Positions 44,706-53,322 of a stretch of 64,000 bases of DNA are shown piece by piece. The DNA comes from Rhizobium rosettiformans W3 (lineage in GTDB: Bacteria > Pseudomonadota > Alphaproteobacteria > Rhizobiales > Rhizobiaceae). Location of the stretch: contig NZ_STGU01000002.1 of the NCBI RefSeq assembly GCF_004912135.1, positions 434,001 through 498,000 on the forward strand, given 5' to 3'. The first letter of the stretch is position 1. The number at the start of each line of letters is the position of its first letter. The translations under genes were made by a program, and so were the position numbers. The notes beneath the pieces are model-generated. The model was not told the DNA's origin, did not search any database, and saw only the letters and a program-made list of their open reading frames with translations.

Positions 44706-45743
44706 TTAGGCGACCTGTCGCGGTCCGGGCTTGTAGCCGATGATCGGCTGGCGCGGATTCTGTCGGGCGAGGATGGTTGCCGTCTTGGCGATCGCGAGCC
44801 ATGCGGTGGGATCTGCCGCCTCATGCGCCATGGCATGACCGATGGCGAGCGGCAGGCCGCCGACCTCATGGGATGTCTCTGAAGCAAAGACGAGATTGTT
44901 TTCTGCCGTCGTGAACAGCCGTTCGGCGATGATATGCGCTTCGTCGGCATTGATGCCTTCGAAGACGAAGGCGAAGGTATCCGCCTCGATCCGGGCAATC
45001 ACATCATTCTTCTTGATTGCCTTGCGGAAGATCCCGGCGAGCCCTTTCACGAGCTTGCTGACGGCTTCGTCACCATACTGGTGCTGCAGACCGGGCAGAT
45101 CGATAATCTCGATGAGGACGAGGGCTGCTGGATGCGCGGGCGACGCTTCGGCATGCAGGTCTTCGAGCGTCTGGAAGAGACTGATGCGGTTGGGGAGCCC
45201 GGTCAGCCGATCCTTGGTCATCATCGCCTGGGCGGCACGAAGGGCGCGGTCCGCACGTTCGAGATCCTCCAGGCCCTCCTTCACGGTCGTGGTGAGTTCG
45301 GTCTCCGAGCGCACCATGGCGCTCCCGACCGAGGCGAGCATTTCGAGCTCACCCAGCAACTGGTCGACGCCGATGGTCATGTCGTCGCGAATGGAGCGGA
45401 TGACGGCTTCGACGGAATTGGTGAAAGCACGCTTCTGGCTGAGCCCGAGGGAAAGCTGGTCGCTGACCCTCGACAGCGTCTTGACGGTCTCCGCCTGGAG
45501 ATGCGTCGCCGTCATCCCGCAATGACCGGGGAGGCGATACTTGAGTCCGAGCTGGTCGAGCGCGGACTGCGTGGGGCGCGCGCCAAGTCCAGAAAGGTCC
45601 CGGGCGAGATCGGGACTGCCGCCGGTCATGGCCTCGTGCACCAGCTCGAAGTTTCGCGGCAGACCCGCGATCTGATGCTTCAGCATGAAGACCGAGATCT
45701 TCTGAAGGTCGTCACCCGCTCCCGTCTGATGTGTGTTTTGCAT
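44706..45743 (-). CDS. GGDEF-domain protein with degenerate active site
   Basis: A 345-aa protein from the ATG at 45743; longer starts at 45761 or 45797 are possible. The N-terminal ~175 residues are helical, with HQIAGLPRNFELVHEAM. The C-terminal ~165 residues form a GGDEF fold recognisable by MMTKDRLTGLPNRISLFQTL and VLIEIIDLPGLQHQYG. The signature loop reads RIEADTF instead of RxGGDEF, so GG and the catalytic E are lost. Diguanylate cyclase activity is unlikely; c-di-GMP or GTP sensing is possible but unproven. No membrane segment is visible. Confidence 0.85.
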   Translation of the reverse strand: MQNTHQTGAGDDLQKISVFMLKHQIAGLPRNFELVHEAMTGGSPDLARDLSGLGARPTQSALDQLGLKYRLPGHCGMTATHLQAETVKTLSRVSDQLSLGLSQKRAFTNSVEAVIRSIRDDMTIGVDQLLGELEMLASVGSAMVRSETELTTTVKEGLEDLERADRALRAAQAMMTKDRLTGLPNRISLFQTLEDLHAEASPAHPAALVLIEIIDLPGLQHQYGDEAVSKLVKGLAGIFRKAIKKNDVIARIEADTFAFVFEGINADEAHIIAERLFTTAENNLVFASETSHEVGGLPLAIGHAMAHEAADPTAWLAIAKTATILARQNPRQPIIGYKPGPRQVA

Positions 45744-45865
45744 GCCCGATCCCGTCCCCATGGCGTTTGGCCGGCAGTCTTGCCGAGACGGTTGCAAATT
45801 TCGTTAAACTCGCCCCGCACTCCGGACGCGTGGTTAGCCGGTGGTGAACGGGCAGAGCGTTTCCG

Positions 45866-46372
45866 TCATAGCCATTGCTTCCCGTCGCTGCGCACGAAGT
45901 AGATCAGATCCAGGCTGAGGCTCGGTTTGCCCATGCCGGTCAGCCCCGCATGAATTTGTCCGCGGTGATGGGTCTGGTGGTTGAAGAAATGGGTGAGGGC
46001 AGGCCAGAGCTTGTGGGAAACGAGCTCCGGTGACGTCACCGGCGTGTAGCTGAAGCTCGCCTCGAGCTGATCGGGCGTGAGGCTGTCGATATAGTCGATG
46101 ATCCGCTTATCTTCCTGAACGCGCGCGACCTTTAGCTCCGGCAACGTCGCGTAGGGCTTCTCGTCGAGCGTCTTCGGCTTGGGTCCTTCGCCGGTGAAGC
46201 GGTTCAGCCAGACGCGGTCGGCAACCAGGATATGGCTGAGGGTGGCGAAGACCGAGCCGAAGAAGGCGCCGGTATCGCGGTGCAACTCGTCTTCGGAGAG
46301 CTCGGTCACGGCGGCATAAAGCAGTCTGTTGGCCCAAGCATTATAGGCGGCGAGCATCTGGTAGTTCTGCAT
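45866..46372 (-). CDS. DinB family protein
   Basis: A 168-aa DinB/YfiT-like four-helix protein. The three metal-binding histidine positions appear in LSHILVADRVWLNR and HFFNHQTHHRGQIHAGL. AGGAG stands seven bases before the ATG at 46372. These proteins often bind a metal and act as thiol-dependent transferases, but the function here is unknown. It diverges from a glutathione transferase gene, which would fit a thiol-related role. Confidence 0.88.
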   Translation of the reverse strand: MQNYQMLAAYNAWANRLLYAAVTELSEDELHRDTGAFFGSVFATLSHILVADRVWLNRFTGEGPKPKTLDEKPYATLPELKVARVQEDKRIIDYIDSLTPDQLEASFSYTPVTSPELVSHKLWPALTHFFNHQTHHRGQIHAGLTGMGKPSLSLDLIYFVRSDGKQWL

Positions 46373-46506
46373 GGCGAAGCTCCTGATGGTGGTTCGCCGC
46401 CACTCTAGCGGCCTTTGACCCCAGTGTGGGTTATCGGTTCCATGAAAAATGCTGATTTGCATCTCGCGCGAGGATCGGTTTGTCTGTCGCGAACCAGGAG
46501 AAACCG

Positions 46507-47190
46507 ATGACGATTACGCTTTATTCGCTGTGCGGCGCCGATGCGGCCCGTCCCTTTTCACCGCACTGCTGGAAAGTGGTGATGGCGCTGCATCACAAGG
46601 GCCTTGCTTTTGAAGAGCGTCCGCTGGCCTTCACAGCCATCCCCACCACCGAGAACGGCTTCTCGAAGACGGTGCCCTTCATTCGGGACGGACAAGAACT
46701 CATCTCGGACAGCTTCCGCATCGCGCAGTATCTGGAAGAGCACTATCCGGACGAACCGAGCCTGTTTGGCGGGCAGGGCGGCGTTGCCGCCGCGCGTTTC
46801 GTCGAAGGCTATTCGCAGCAGGTCGTCCACGGCGTGGTGTCGCGGATCGCGCTCTCCGATATCCATGCCATGCTCGCCCCGACCGACCAGGACTATTTCC
46901 GCAAGAGCCGCGAAGAACGGCTCGGGCGCACGCTGGAGGAAGTCGCTGCCGGCCGCGATGCAGCCATCGCCGCTCTGCCTGCCGCCCTCCAGCCATTGCG
47001 CCACATGCTGGGCCACCAGCCCTTCGTCGGCGGAGCAACACCGCTCTTTGCCGACTACATCGTCTTCGGCGCGCTGCAGTGGCTGAAGATCACCACGGGC
47101 TCGATCCATCTTCCGGCGGATGACCCGGTAAGCCGCTGGTTCGACCGCTGCCTCGATCTCTATGAGGGCGTGGGGCGCGCGGTCGCCTGA
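46507..47190 (+). CDS. Glutathione S-transferase family protein (beta-etherase-like N-terminus)
   Basis: A 227-aa protein with a thioredoxin-fold N-terminal domain (TLYSLCGADAARPFSPHCWK, TVPFIRDGQELISDSFRIAQ) and a helical C-terminal domain. The SFRIAQYLEE motif stands at the glutathione-gamma-glutamyl site. The pattern resembles the LigE/LigF-like branch, which opens aryl-ether bonds, but the substrate cannot be told. AGGAG is six bases before the ATG at 46507. It diverges from the DinB gene. Confidence 0.88.
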   Translation: MTITLYSLCGADAARPFSPHCWKVVMALHHKGLAFEERPLAFTAIPTTENGFSKTVPFIRDGQELISDSFRIAQYLEEHYPDEPSLFGGQGGVAAARFVEGYSQQVVHGVVSRIALSDIHAMLAPTDQDYFRKSREERLGRTLEEVAAGRDAAIAALPAALQPLRHMLGHQPFVGGATPLFADYIVFGALQWLKITTGSIHLPADDPVSRWFDRCLDLYEGVGRAVA

Positions 47191-47256
47191 GCCTTCAATT
47201 TGGTCGATTGTGACGTCGTCGTGAAATTGTCGAACCCCTCTTGTCTTCGTGATTCG

Positions 47257-47275
47257 GGGCGGGTAGATACCGCCC
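47257..47275 (+). other. Hairpin in the ndk leader
   Basis: GGGCGG (47257-47262) and CCGCCC (47270-47275) can pair with a seven-base loop, about 30 bases before the ndk start. Its role is not known. It could end transcription from the GST gene only weakly, as no T run follows. Confidence 0.3.
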
Positions 47276-47306
47276 ACTTTCCCTGACAGACAAAAGGATG
47301 AGACTG

Positions 47307-47729
47307 ATGGCGATTGAACGCACCTTCTCGATGATCAAGCCCGATGCCACCAAGCGCAACCTGACCGGCGCCATCACCAAGGTCTTCGAAGACAACGGCC
47401 TGCGTGTCGTCGCTTCCAAGCGCGTATGGATGTCGAAGCGCGAAGCCGAAGGCTTCTACGCCGTTCACAAGGAACGCCCCTTCTTCGGCGAACTGGTTGA
47501 AGGCATGACCTCGGGCCCGACCGTCGTTCAGGTTCTCGAAGGCGAAAACGCCATCCTGAAGAACCGCGAGATCATGGGCGCCACCAACCCGGCAAATGCC
47601 GATGAAGGCACCATCCGCAAGATGTTCGCTCTCTCGATCGGCGAAAACTCGGTTCACGGTTCGGACGCTCCGGAAACCGCTGCCCAGGAGATCAAGTACT
47701 GGTTCGCTGACACCGAGATCGTCGGCTGA
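47307..47729 (+). CDS. ndk: Nucleoside diphosphate kinase
   Basis: Ndk transfers phosphate from NTPs to NDPs through a phosphohistidine. The 140-aa protein begins [21 protein letters not shown] and has the active-site region [11 protein letters not shown] with the catalytic histidine. It also carries [17 protein letters not shown] start nine bases upstream is less likely because AAGGA is well placed for 47307. A strong terminator follows. Confidence 0.97.
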   Translation: MAIERTFSMIKPDATKRNLTGAITKVFEDNGLRVVASKRVWMSKREAEGFYAVHKERPFFGELVEGMTSGPTVVQVLEGENAILKNREIMGATNPANADEGTIRKMFALSIGENSVHGSDAPETAAQEIKYWFADTEIVG

Positions 47730-47775
47730 ATCAAGTCCTGAGGCTTCTGCCTCAAGACGTTGAATGACTTGAAGA

Positions 47776-47803
47776 ACCGGAGCTGAAAGGCTCCGGTTTT
47801 TTG
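47776..47803 (+). terminator. Intrinsic terminator after ndk
   Basis: AACCGGAGC (47776-47784) and GCTCCGGTT (47791-47799) form a nine-base-pair stem with a six-base loop, followed by a T run to 47803. Confidence 0.9.
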
Positions 47804-47832
47804 TTGCGATCTGCGCCGTTTTCCCGTCCGGA

Positions 47833-48345
47833 TCAGACGCCGGGGCAGGTCTTGTCCTTCGCGTAATCCACCGCGCCATCGGTACGATACACCTCCGGGT
47901 TCGGGGTATAGACCGGGCCGACGACAAGCGCCTTGCCGGGCATGATCGTCTGGTCGAGGCTCGAGGTCAGCGTCGTTTCGATGGTCTGCAGGACCTTGTC
48001 GCGGCCATCGAGGATCCGGATCGAGATCGCATAAGGCCGGTCCTTCACCACACAATGCACCGGCGGGCTTTCGAGCGAGACCTTGTCCCAGAAGGAAAAG
48101 ATCTTGCTTCGGGTCACCAACGGCGACCCACCGGCAGGGTTTTCGAATGTCGTCTCGACGAAGCTCGGTTCGGGCAGCGGTCCATTGCGGGCAAGCGTCA
48201 CGACATAGGTCGCCTCCGCCACGCGGTAGTTGAAGATGAAGACCTTGCCCGAAAGCTTGAGCGGCTCGTCGAGATTCTCCCTTTGGCAGCCGGTCATGCC
48301 AAAAAGCCCGATGACAAGGGCAGCACCGATCGAGATCGCCTTCAT
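47833..48345 (-). CDS. Putative lipoprotein of unknown function
   Basis: A 170-aa secreted protein with a signal sequence ending in a lipobox (LFGMTGC; Cys at about residue 20), so it should be a membrane lipoprotein. After the cysteine come QRENLDEPLKLSGKVFIFNY and a probably beta-rich body ending DYAKDKTCPGV. I do not recognise a domain. The start at 48345 overlaps the stop of the CGNR regulator gene (ATGA), so the two are translated together. It may be regulated with the CGNR gene rather than functionally related to it. Confidence 0.82.
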   Translation of the reverse strand: MKAISIGAALVIGLFGMTGCQRENLDEPLKLSGKVFIFNYRVAEATYVVTLARNGPLPEPSFVETTFENPAGGSPLVTRSKIFSFWDKVSLESPPVHCVVKDRPYAISIRILDGRDKVLQTIETTLTSSLDQTIMPGKALVVGPVYTPNPEVYRTDGAVDYAKDKTCPGV

Positions 48346-48893
48346 GGCGAGGCCTCCTTCTTCCTGCGATGATAGTGACGGTTCGCCTTGACCCGGTTGC
48401 CGCAGACGGCCATGTCGCACCACGTACGACTGCGGTTCTTGCTGCGATCCATGAAGAGCCAGCCGCAATTGCCGCAGATCTTCATGCGCTCGGGCTGCGG
48501 TTCGCAAATCAGGCCAAGGGCGGACTTGGCCGTGGCAGCCTCCAGGCTGTCGTCGTCGGGGGCGGCTCGGAGTGCCGTGGCGGCCGCGTCCAGAAGGTCC
48601 GCCAACTGTGTGCGGCTTTCCTGGCCAAGCACCCGATCTCGGAAATAGCCATCGATCGCCTCCCGCAGATGCAGGAAGAGCATCTCATTGCCGGGGCCAA
48701 CCGGCCTCAGTGCGCCAAACCGTGTCCGCTCCGCTGACAATCGGCTTGCCGCTTCGGGAAAGGCGGCGAGTTGCTCCGGCACGGCGAACCGGTCGCGCCG
48801 CCCGTCCGGCGAGTGCCGCAGGATGACGCTGTTGGCCACATCAAGGGCCAGGGCGCCACCGGCGAAGCGATGAGGGGTCCAGGTGAAGGTCAT
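48342..48893 (-). CDS. CGNR zinc-finger / ABATE-domain regulator
   Basis: A 183-aa protein with the N-terminal ABATE (stress-induced regulator) domain. Its C-terminal CGNR zinc finger has ligands in ICGNCGWLFMDRSKNRSRTWCD and CGNRVKANRHYHRRKK. Such proteins are DNA-binding regulators that usually control a divergent transporter gene. Here the divergent gene is a LivH-like permease, and a 32-bp palindrome lies between them. No ribosome-binding site is visible, and TATATT is placed so that the transcript could begin at the ATG itself (leaderless). Confidence 0.9.
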   Translation of the reverse strand: MTFTWTPHRFAGGALALDVANSVILRHSPDGRRDRFAVPEQLAAFPEAASRLSAERTRFGALRPVGPGNEMLFLHLREAIDGYFRDRVLGQESRTQLADLLDAAATALRAAPDDDSLEAATAKSALGLICEPQPERMKICGNCGWLFMDRSKNRSRTWCDMAVCGNRVKANRHYHRRKKEASP

Positions 48894-48900
48894 GGCTCAA

Positions 48901-48932
48901 TATAACTGGTAAAAAGCTTTTTGACAGTTATA
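48901..48932. promoter_or_regulatory. 32-bp near-perfect palindrome, likely CGNR operator
   Basis: TATAACTG and CAGTTATA form the outer arms, and AAAAAGCTTTTT is the centre. The two 16-base halves are complementary at 14 of 16 positions. It is almost centred in the 58-bp gap between the CGNR gene (start 48893) and the permease gene (start 48952), and it covers a CTGTCA-17-TATATT promoter for the CGNR gene. Confidence 0.8.
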
Positions 48933-48951
48933 AATGCAGTCGGAGGACGCG

Positions 48952-49848
48952 ATGGCCTACCTGCTGCAACAGCTTCTGAACGCGCTGCCCATGGCGAGCC
49001 TCTATGCCTGCCTTGCCTTCGGCTATTCGCTGGCTTTCGGGGTGACGAAGCGCCCGGATATCACCTTCGGGGCACTAGTCGCCTTCGCCGGTCAAATCAG
49101 CCTGCTGTTCACCGATTTCGGCTGGAACGGTCTTTACCTCGTCCTGCCGGCGGCTGTCGGCCTCGGCCTCGCGACAGGCTTCGCCTATGCCTTGCTGGCG
49201 GGGTACTGGAATGCGCGAACCGTCATGCTGCCCTTGCACAAGAGATCACCGAATGCGGTGATCGTCGCGTCGCTCGGCGTCGTGCTGCTGCTTTCAGAGG
49301 GCGCGCGTCTCGCGCTCGACACGCGGAGCCTGTGGTTGCCGCCCCTGGGGCAGCACTTCGTGACGATCTTGAGGATCGAAGACACAGCACTCGGCCTCAC
49401 ACGGCTTCAGATGCTGCATAGCGCGCTCATGCTTGCCGTTGTCGTGCTCGGCTCCCTGCTTCTGACGTTTAGCCGGGCAGGGCGTTTGTGGCAGGCGGTC
49501 TGCCAGGATCCACTTGCCGCCCGTCTCGTCGGGATCGATGCCGACAAGGTCTTCGTGCTCTCCCTGACCGCCGCCGCCTCAGTGGCGGCCGCTGGCGGAC
49601 TGTCGGCCACGGTGCTCTACGGCACCATGGATTTCGGCGCGGGTCTGATATTCGGATTGAAAGTGGTTCTGATCGCAGCGGTCGGCGGTTACTCGCGCCC
49701 GCTCCAGTCTGCTCTTGGCGCCGCCGCCATCGCTTTTGCCGAACAGCTCTGGGGAGCCTATGGCCCGATGATCTGGCGTGACGCTGTGATCATCTCGGCG
49801 CTGGTCTGGCTCCTGGTCGTGAGCCGTCGCGAACGCATCATTCCCTGA
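48952..49848 (+). CDS. Orphan branched-chain amino-acid ABC permease (LivH-like)
   Basis: A 298-aa membrane protein with about eight hydrophobic helices. FGVTKRPDITFGALVAFAG matches the LivH N-terminal motif, and GLKVVLIAAVGGYSRPLQSA matches the C-terminal LivH loop. LivH normally works with LivM, LivG, LivF and a binding protein, none of which are here. GGAGG stands five bases before the ATG at 48952. The gene is divergent from the CGNR regulator and probably controlled by it. Whether it assembles with subunits encoded elsewhere or functions alone is unknown. Confidence 0.88.
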   Translation: MAYLLQQLLNALPMASLYACLAFGYSLAFGVTKRPDITFGALVAFAGQISLLFTDFGWNGLYLVLPAAVGLGLATGFAYALLAGYWNARTVMLPLHKRSPNAVIVASLGVVLLLSEGARLALDTRSLWLPPLGQHFVTILRIEDTALGLTRLQMLHSALMLAVVVLGSLLLTFSRAGRLWQAVCQDPLAARLVGIDADKVFVLSLTAAASVAAAGGLSATVLYGTMDFGAGLIFGLKVVLIAAVGGYSRPLQSALGAAAIAFAEQLWGAYGPMIWRDAVIISALVWLLVVSRRERIIP

Positions 49849-50311
49849 GCCAGCGATCCCGCGCGCTGTCGTCGGCGTCCTTGGCCGCGACCCAGTCTCC
49901 CGTTTCTCCATCTCGCCCATGCTCCTTCTTCCAGAACGGGGCTGATGTTTTCAGGAAGTCCATGACGAAATTGGCGCCGTCGAAGGCGGCCTGGCGGTGC
50001 GGGGCTGCGGCAATCACGAGCACGATCTGTTCGGCGGCCTCGATGCGGCCGAAGCGGTGGATGGCAGTCAGCCCGAGCAGGGAGAAACGGTTGATCGCGA
50101 GATCGCAGATCCGCTGCATCTCGGTCTCGGCCATGCCGGGATAGTGCTCGAGCTCGAGTGCCGAAAGAGTTCCTGCTTCGTCGCGGCAAAGCCCGACGAA
50201 GGAAACAAGCGCGCCGATATCCTTGCGCCCTTCGGTCAGGCGACGCGCTTCTGAGGCCGCATCGAAATCCTCGCGCTGGACGCGGATGATGGCAGATGGC
50301 GTTTCCGTCAC
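49838..50311 (-). CDS. moaE: Molybdopterin synthase catalytic subunit
   Basis: MoaE inserts sulfur, carried by MoaD, into precursor Z to form molybdopterin. The 157-aa protein has LVSFVGLCRDEAGTLSALEL, LEHYPGMAETEMQ, and the catalytic FLKTSAPFWKKE. GTG at 50311 (MTETPSAIIRVQRED) is chosen because GGAG stands eight bases upstream; another GTG at 50335 directly follows the moaD stop. It follows moaD and converges on the permease gene, overlapping it by 11 bases. Confidence 0.94.
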   Translation of the reverse strand: MTETPSAIIRVQREDFDAASEARRLTEGRKDIGALVSFVGLCRDEAGTLSALELEHYPGMAETEMQRICDLAINRFSLLGLTAIHRFGRIEAAEQIVLVIAAAPHRQAAFDGANFVMDFLKTSAPFWKKEHGRDGETGDWVAAKDADDSARDRWLRE

Positions 50312-50335
50312 GGTTTCAACTCCGGCTGGAGGCAC

Positions 50336-50590
50336 TCAGCCTCCGGTCATCGGCGGAAAGATGCCGATCTCGCGGGCACCTGCGATCGATTCGTGGTGCT
50401 CGACATGCTCCTGATTGACGGCAACGCGGATCGCCTTGGGAAAGCGCAGGGCCTCCTCATAGCCGTCTCCAAGCGTCGCGAGCCAGGTCACCAGTTCGCC
50501 GGCTGTCTGGACGCCAGCTGGGATATCGAGCTCTTCTTCACCCTTGCCGATGCGCTCGCGCACCCAGGCAAAATAGACCAGTTTCACCAT
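50336..50590 (-). CDS. moaD: Molybdopterin synthase sulfur carrier subunit
   Basis: An 84-aa ubiquitin-fold protein ending in the required Gly-Gly (PPMTGG) that is thiocarboxylated. It begins MVKLVYFAWVRERIGKGEEE. It is one base after pgsA and just before moaE, so it is probably in one operon. Its product could serve the molybdopterin oxidoreductase at 57.5 kb among other enzymes. Confidence 0.94.
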   Translation of the reverse strand: MVKLVYFAWVRERIGKGEEELDIPAGVQTAGELVTWLATLGDGYEEALRFPKAIRVAVNQEHVEHHESIAGAREIGIFPPMTGG

Positions 50591-50591
50591 C

Positions 50592-51173
50592 TCAATCCAC
50601 CATGTGCTTGGCGCCGGCGCGGAAATAATCATAGCCGGTATAGATGGTCAGGATTGCCGCGATCCAGAGCAGGGTGATGCCGGCTTCGGTCGTGTAGGGC
50701 AGAACCTTGTCGCCGGCAGGGCCGGCCAGCAGGAAGGCCAGCGCAAACATCTGCGCCGTCGTCTTCCACTTGGCGATCCGCGTAACCGGCACCGAAACCT
50801 TCAGCGCCGCGAGATATTCGCGCAGGCCGGAGACGAGGATCTCGCGGCAGAGAATGGTAATCGCCGCCCAGAGCGACCAGCCGGCAATCGTGCCGTCCGC
50901 CGCCATCAGAAGCAGCACCGAGGCGATCAGGAGCTTGTCGGCGATCGGGTCGAGCATTTTCCCGATATTGGAGGTCTGGTTCCAGATCCTTGCCAGATAG
51001 CCGTCGAGATAGTCGGTGATCGAGGCGGCGATGAACAGCGCCAGAGCTGACCAGCGCGCGAAATCGGAACTCTGCAGACGACCCTCGAGGAAGAAGCACA
51101 GGACGATGAGCGGCACGGCGAGAATGCGGGCGTAGGTCAGGAGATTGGGGATATTGTATGCGCGCGAAGCCAT
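50592..51173 (-). CDS. pgsA: CDP-diacylglycerol-glycerol-3-phosphate 3-phosphatidyltransferase
   Basis: PgsA makes phosphatidylglycerol phosphate in the inner membrane. The 193-aa protein has the CDP-alcohol phosphotransferase motif in DYLDGYLARIW, ending GKMLDPIADK. Four or more membrane helices are present. The ATG at 51173 (MASRAYNIPNLLTYARI) is used, with AGGG just upstream. It lies between uvrC and moaD, a common rhizobial order. Confidence 0.95.
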   Translation of the reverse strand: MASRAYNIPNLLTYARILAVPLIVLCFFLEGRLQSSDFARWSALALFIAASITDYLDGYLARIWNQTSNIGKMLDPIADKLLIASVLLLMAADGTIAGWSLWAAITILCREILVSGLREYLAALKVSVPVTRIAKWKTTAQMFALAFLLAGPAGDKVLPYTTEAGITLLWIAAILTIYTGYDYFRAGAKHMVD

Positions 51174-51294
51174 GATGCCCTGTCTTTGAATTCTGCTAGG
51201 TGATGTGATGTGATGGTTTTCGGTCGGGGCCGTCAACACAAGAATTCTGAATGGTCCTTGTCGTCCTCTTGTCCCCGGATGCGTCGTTTCCGTG

Positions 51295-53322
51295 TCAATC
51301 ACCGCTGTTTTCGTGAAAATGGTTGTAGATCAGCCGCGCGACGGCCTCCGAAATGCCCTCGACCGCCATCAGATCGCTGACGGCAGCGCGTGACACGGCT
51401 TTGGCCGTGCCGAAATGCTGCAACAGCGCCCGCTTGCGCGTCGGACCGATTCCGGAGATCTCGTCCAGCGGGTTTTTGACCATTTCCTTCTTGCGCCGGG
51501 CCCGATGTGAGCCGATGGCAAAGCGGTGCGCTTCATCGCGCATTCGCTGGATGAAGTAGAGGACCGGATCGCGCGGCGGCAGCGTGAAGTCCGGCTTGCC
51601 CTGGACGAAGAAGCGTTCGCGGCCGGCGTCGCGGTCGACCCCCTTGGCAACCCCGATCGCGATTACGCTGTCGGTGATGTCGAGTTCGTCGAGGATCTTG
51701 CGCACTGCCGTCATCTGGCCCTGACCGCCATCGATCAGGATGACATCGGGCCAGGCGGGGAAAGCCGCATCGCCGCTGTCATCGGGTGCGGCACTGCGAT
51801 CCGGCTTGCCTTCTTCCTTGAGCAGCCGCGAGAAGCGCCGGGTCATCACCTCGCGCATCATGCCAAAGTCGTCGCCGGGCGTGATCTCGGTCGATTTGAT
51901 GTTGAACTTGCGGTACTGGCCCTTCACGAAGCCTTCCGGCCCCGCAACCACCATGCCGCCCACGGCATTGGTCCCCATGATATGCGAGTTGTCGTAGATC
52001 TCGATGCGCCGCGGCACGTAGGGCAGCTGGAAGGTCTCAGCGAGACCGGCCAAAAGCCGCGACTGCGACGCAGTTTCGGCAAGCTTGCGGCCGTGGGCCT
52101 CGCGGGCATTGGCGCTCACATGGCCGACAAGATCCTTCTTCTCACCCCGCTGCGGCACGCTGATCGAAACCTTGTGGCCCGCCTTTTCGGAAAGTGCTGT
52201 CGCCAGGAGGTCCTGCTCCTCGACCTCTTCGGAGAGGAGGATCAGCCGCGGTACAGGCTTGTCGTCATAGAACTGCGCGAGGAAGGAATTGAGGACCTCG
52301 GCTGCGCTGAGCTGAGGATCCGCCTTCGGGAAATAAGCCTGATTGCCCCAGTTCTGGCTGGCGCGGAAGAAGAAGACCTGGATGCAGGACAGTCCGCCTT
52401 CGTGATGGATGGCAAAAACGTCAGCCTCTTCCACACCGGCCGGGTTGATGCCCTGATGGCTCTGGACATGGGAAAGGCCGGCCAGTCGGTCGCGGAACAC
52501 GGCAGCGCGCTCGAAGTCGAGGTCTTCCGCTGCCTCGTTCATGGCGCGCGCCATGGCTTCCTTGACGTTCTGGCTCTTGCCCGAGAGGAAGTCCTTCGCT
52601 TCGCGCACGAGACCGGCATAATCCGGATCGCTGATCTCGTGAGTGCAAGGACCCGAACAGCGCTTGATTTGATAGAGCAGGCAGGGCCGGGTGCGGCTTT
52701 CGAAGACGCTGTCGGTGCAGGTGCGCAGCAGGAACGCCCGCTGCAGGGAGTTGATCGTTCGGCCGACAGCGCTCGCCGAGGCGAAGGGACCGAAATAGTC
52801 ACCCTTGCGGGCCCGCGCGCCACGATGCTTGTAGATCGCGGGCGAACGGCTGTCGCCGGTGATCAGGATATAGGGAAAGCTCTTGTCGTCGCGCAGCAGG
52901 ACATTATAGCGCGGCCGCAGGCGCTTGATCAGGTTGGCTTCAAGGAGCAGCGCCTCGACCTCGGTGCGGGTCGTGACGAATTCCATGTGTACGGTTTCGC
53001 GCACCATGCGCGACAAGCGGTTCGAATGGACCCGGCCCTGGGCGTAATTGCTGACGCGCTTCTTCAGGCTCTTCGCCTTGCCGACATACATGACGTCGCC
53101 GTCCTTGTTCAGCATGCGGTAGACGCCGGGCGCATTGGGAAGCCGCTTGACGAATTCGCCGATCAGATCGGCACCCGTCAGGCCGGTCTCGTCCAACCCG
53201 TCGACATGCCAGTCGATCTCGATGCCGGCGCGCGTCGTCTCGGGCTCGACCACGACGTCATCGTCATCTTCTTCCGTACCATCATAGAGAACGCCGCCAT
53301 CGGGCAGCTTTCCTCCATTCAT
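51295..53322 (-). CDS. uvrC: Excinuclease ABC subunit C
   Basis: UvrC makes both incisions in nucleotide-excision repair. The 675-aa protein has an acidic N-terminal extension of about 55 residues. It then has the GIY-YIG nuclease ([20 protein letters not shown]), a cysteine cluster ([13 protein letters not shown]), the UVR motif ([14 protein letters not shown]), the RNase H-like nuclease with [10 protein letters not shown] and [10 protein letters not shown], and C-terminal helix-hairpin-helix units. It starts within the stop of the preceding short-chain dehydrogenase gene (ATGA). Confidence 0.97.
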   Translation of the reverse strand: MNGGKLPDGGVLYDGTEEDDDDVVVEPETTRAGIEIDWHVDGLDETGLTGADLIGEFVKRLPNAPGVYRMLNKDGDVMYVGKAKSLKKRVSNYAQGRVHSNRLSRMVRETVHMEFVTTRTEVEALLLEANLIKRLRPRYNVLLRDDKSFPYILITGDSRSPAIYKHRGARARKGDYFGPFASASAVGRTINSLQRAFLLRTCTDSVFESRTRPCLLYQIKRCSGPCTHEISDPDYAGLVREAKDFLSGKSQNVKEAMARAMNEAAEDLDFERAAVFRDRLAGLSHVQSHQGINPAGVEEADVFAIHHEGGLSCIQVFFFRASQNWGNQAYFPKADPQLSAAEVLNSFLAQFYDDKPVPRLILLSEEVEEQDLLATALSEKAGHKVSISVPQRGEKKDLVGHVSANAREAHGRKLAETASQSRLLAGLAETFQLPYVPRRIEIYDNSHIMGTNAVGGMVVAGPEGFVKGQYRKFNIKSTEITPGDDFGMMREVMTRRFSRLLKEEGKPDRSAAPDDSGDAAFPAWPDVILIDGGQGQMTAVRKILDELDITDSVIAIGVAKGVDRDAGRERFFVQGKPDFTLPPRDPVLYFIQRMRDEAHRFAIGSHRARRKKEMVKNPLDEISGIGPTRKRALLQHFGTAKAVSRAAVSDLMAVEGISEAVARLIYNHFHENSGD

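Noticed and set aside
51190-51215. Short tandem GTGAT repeats between uvrC and pgsA
   Set aside because: Only about three copies; too short to be a meaningful repeat.
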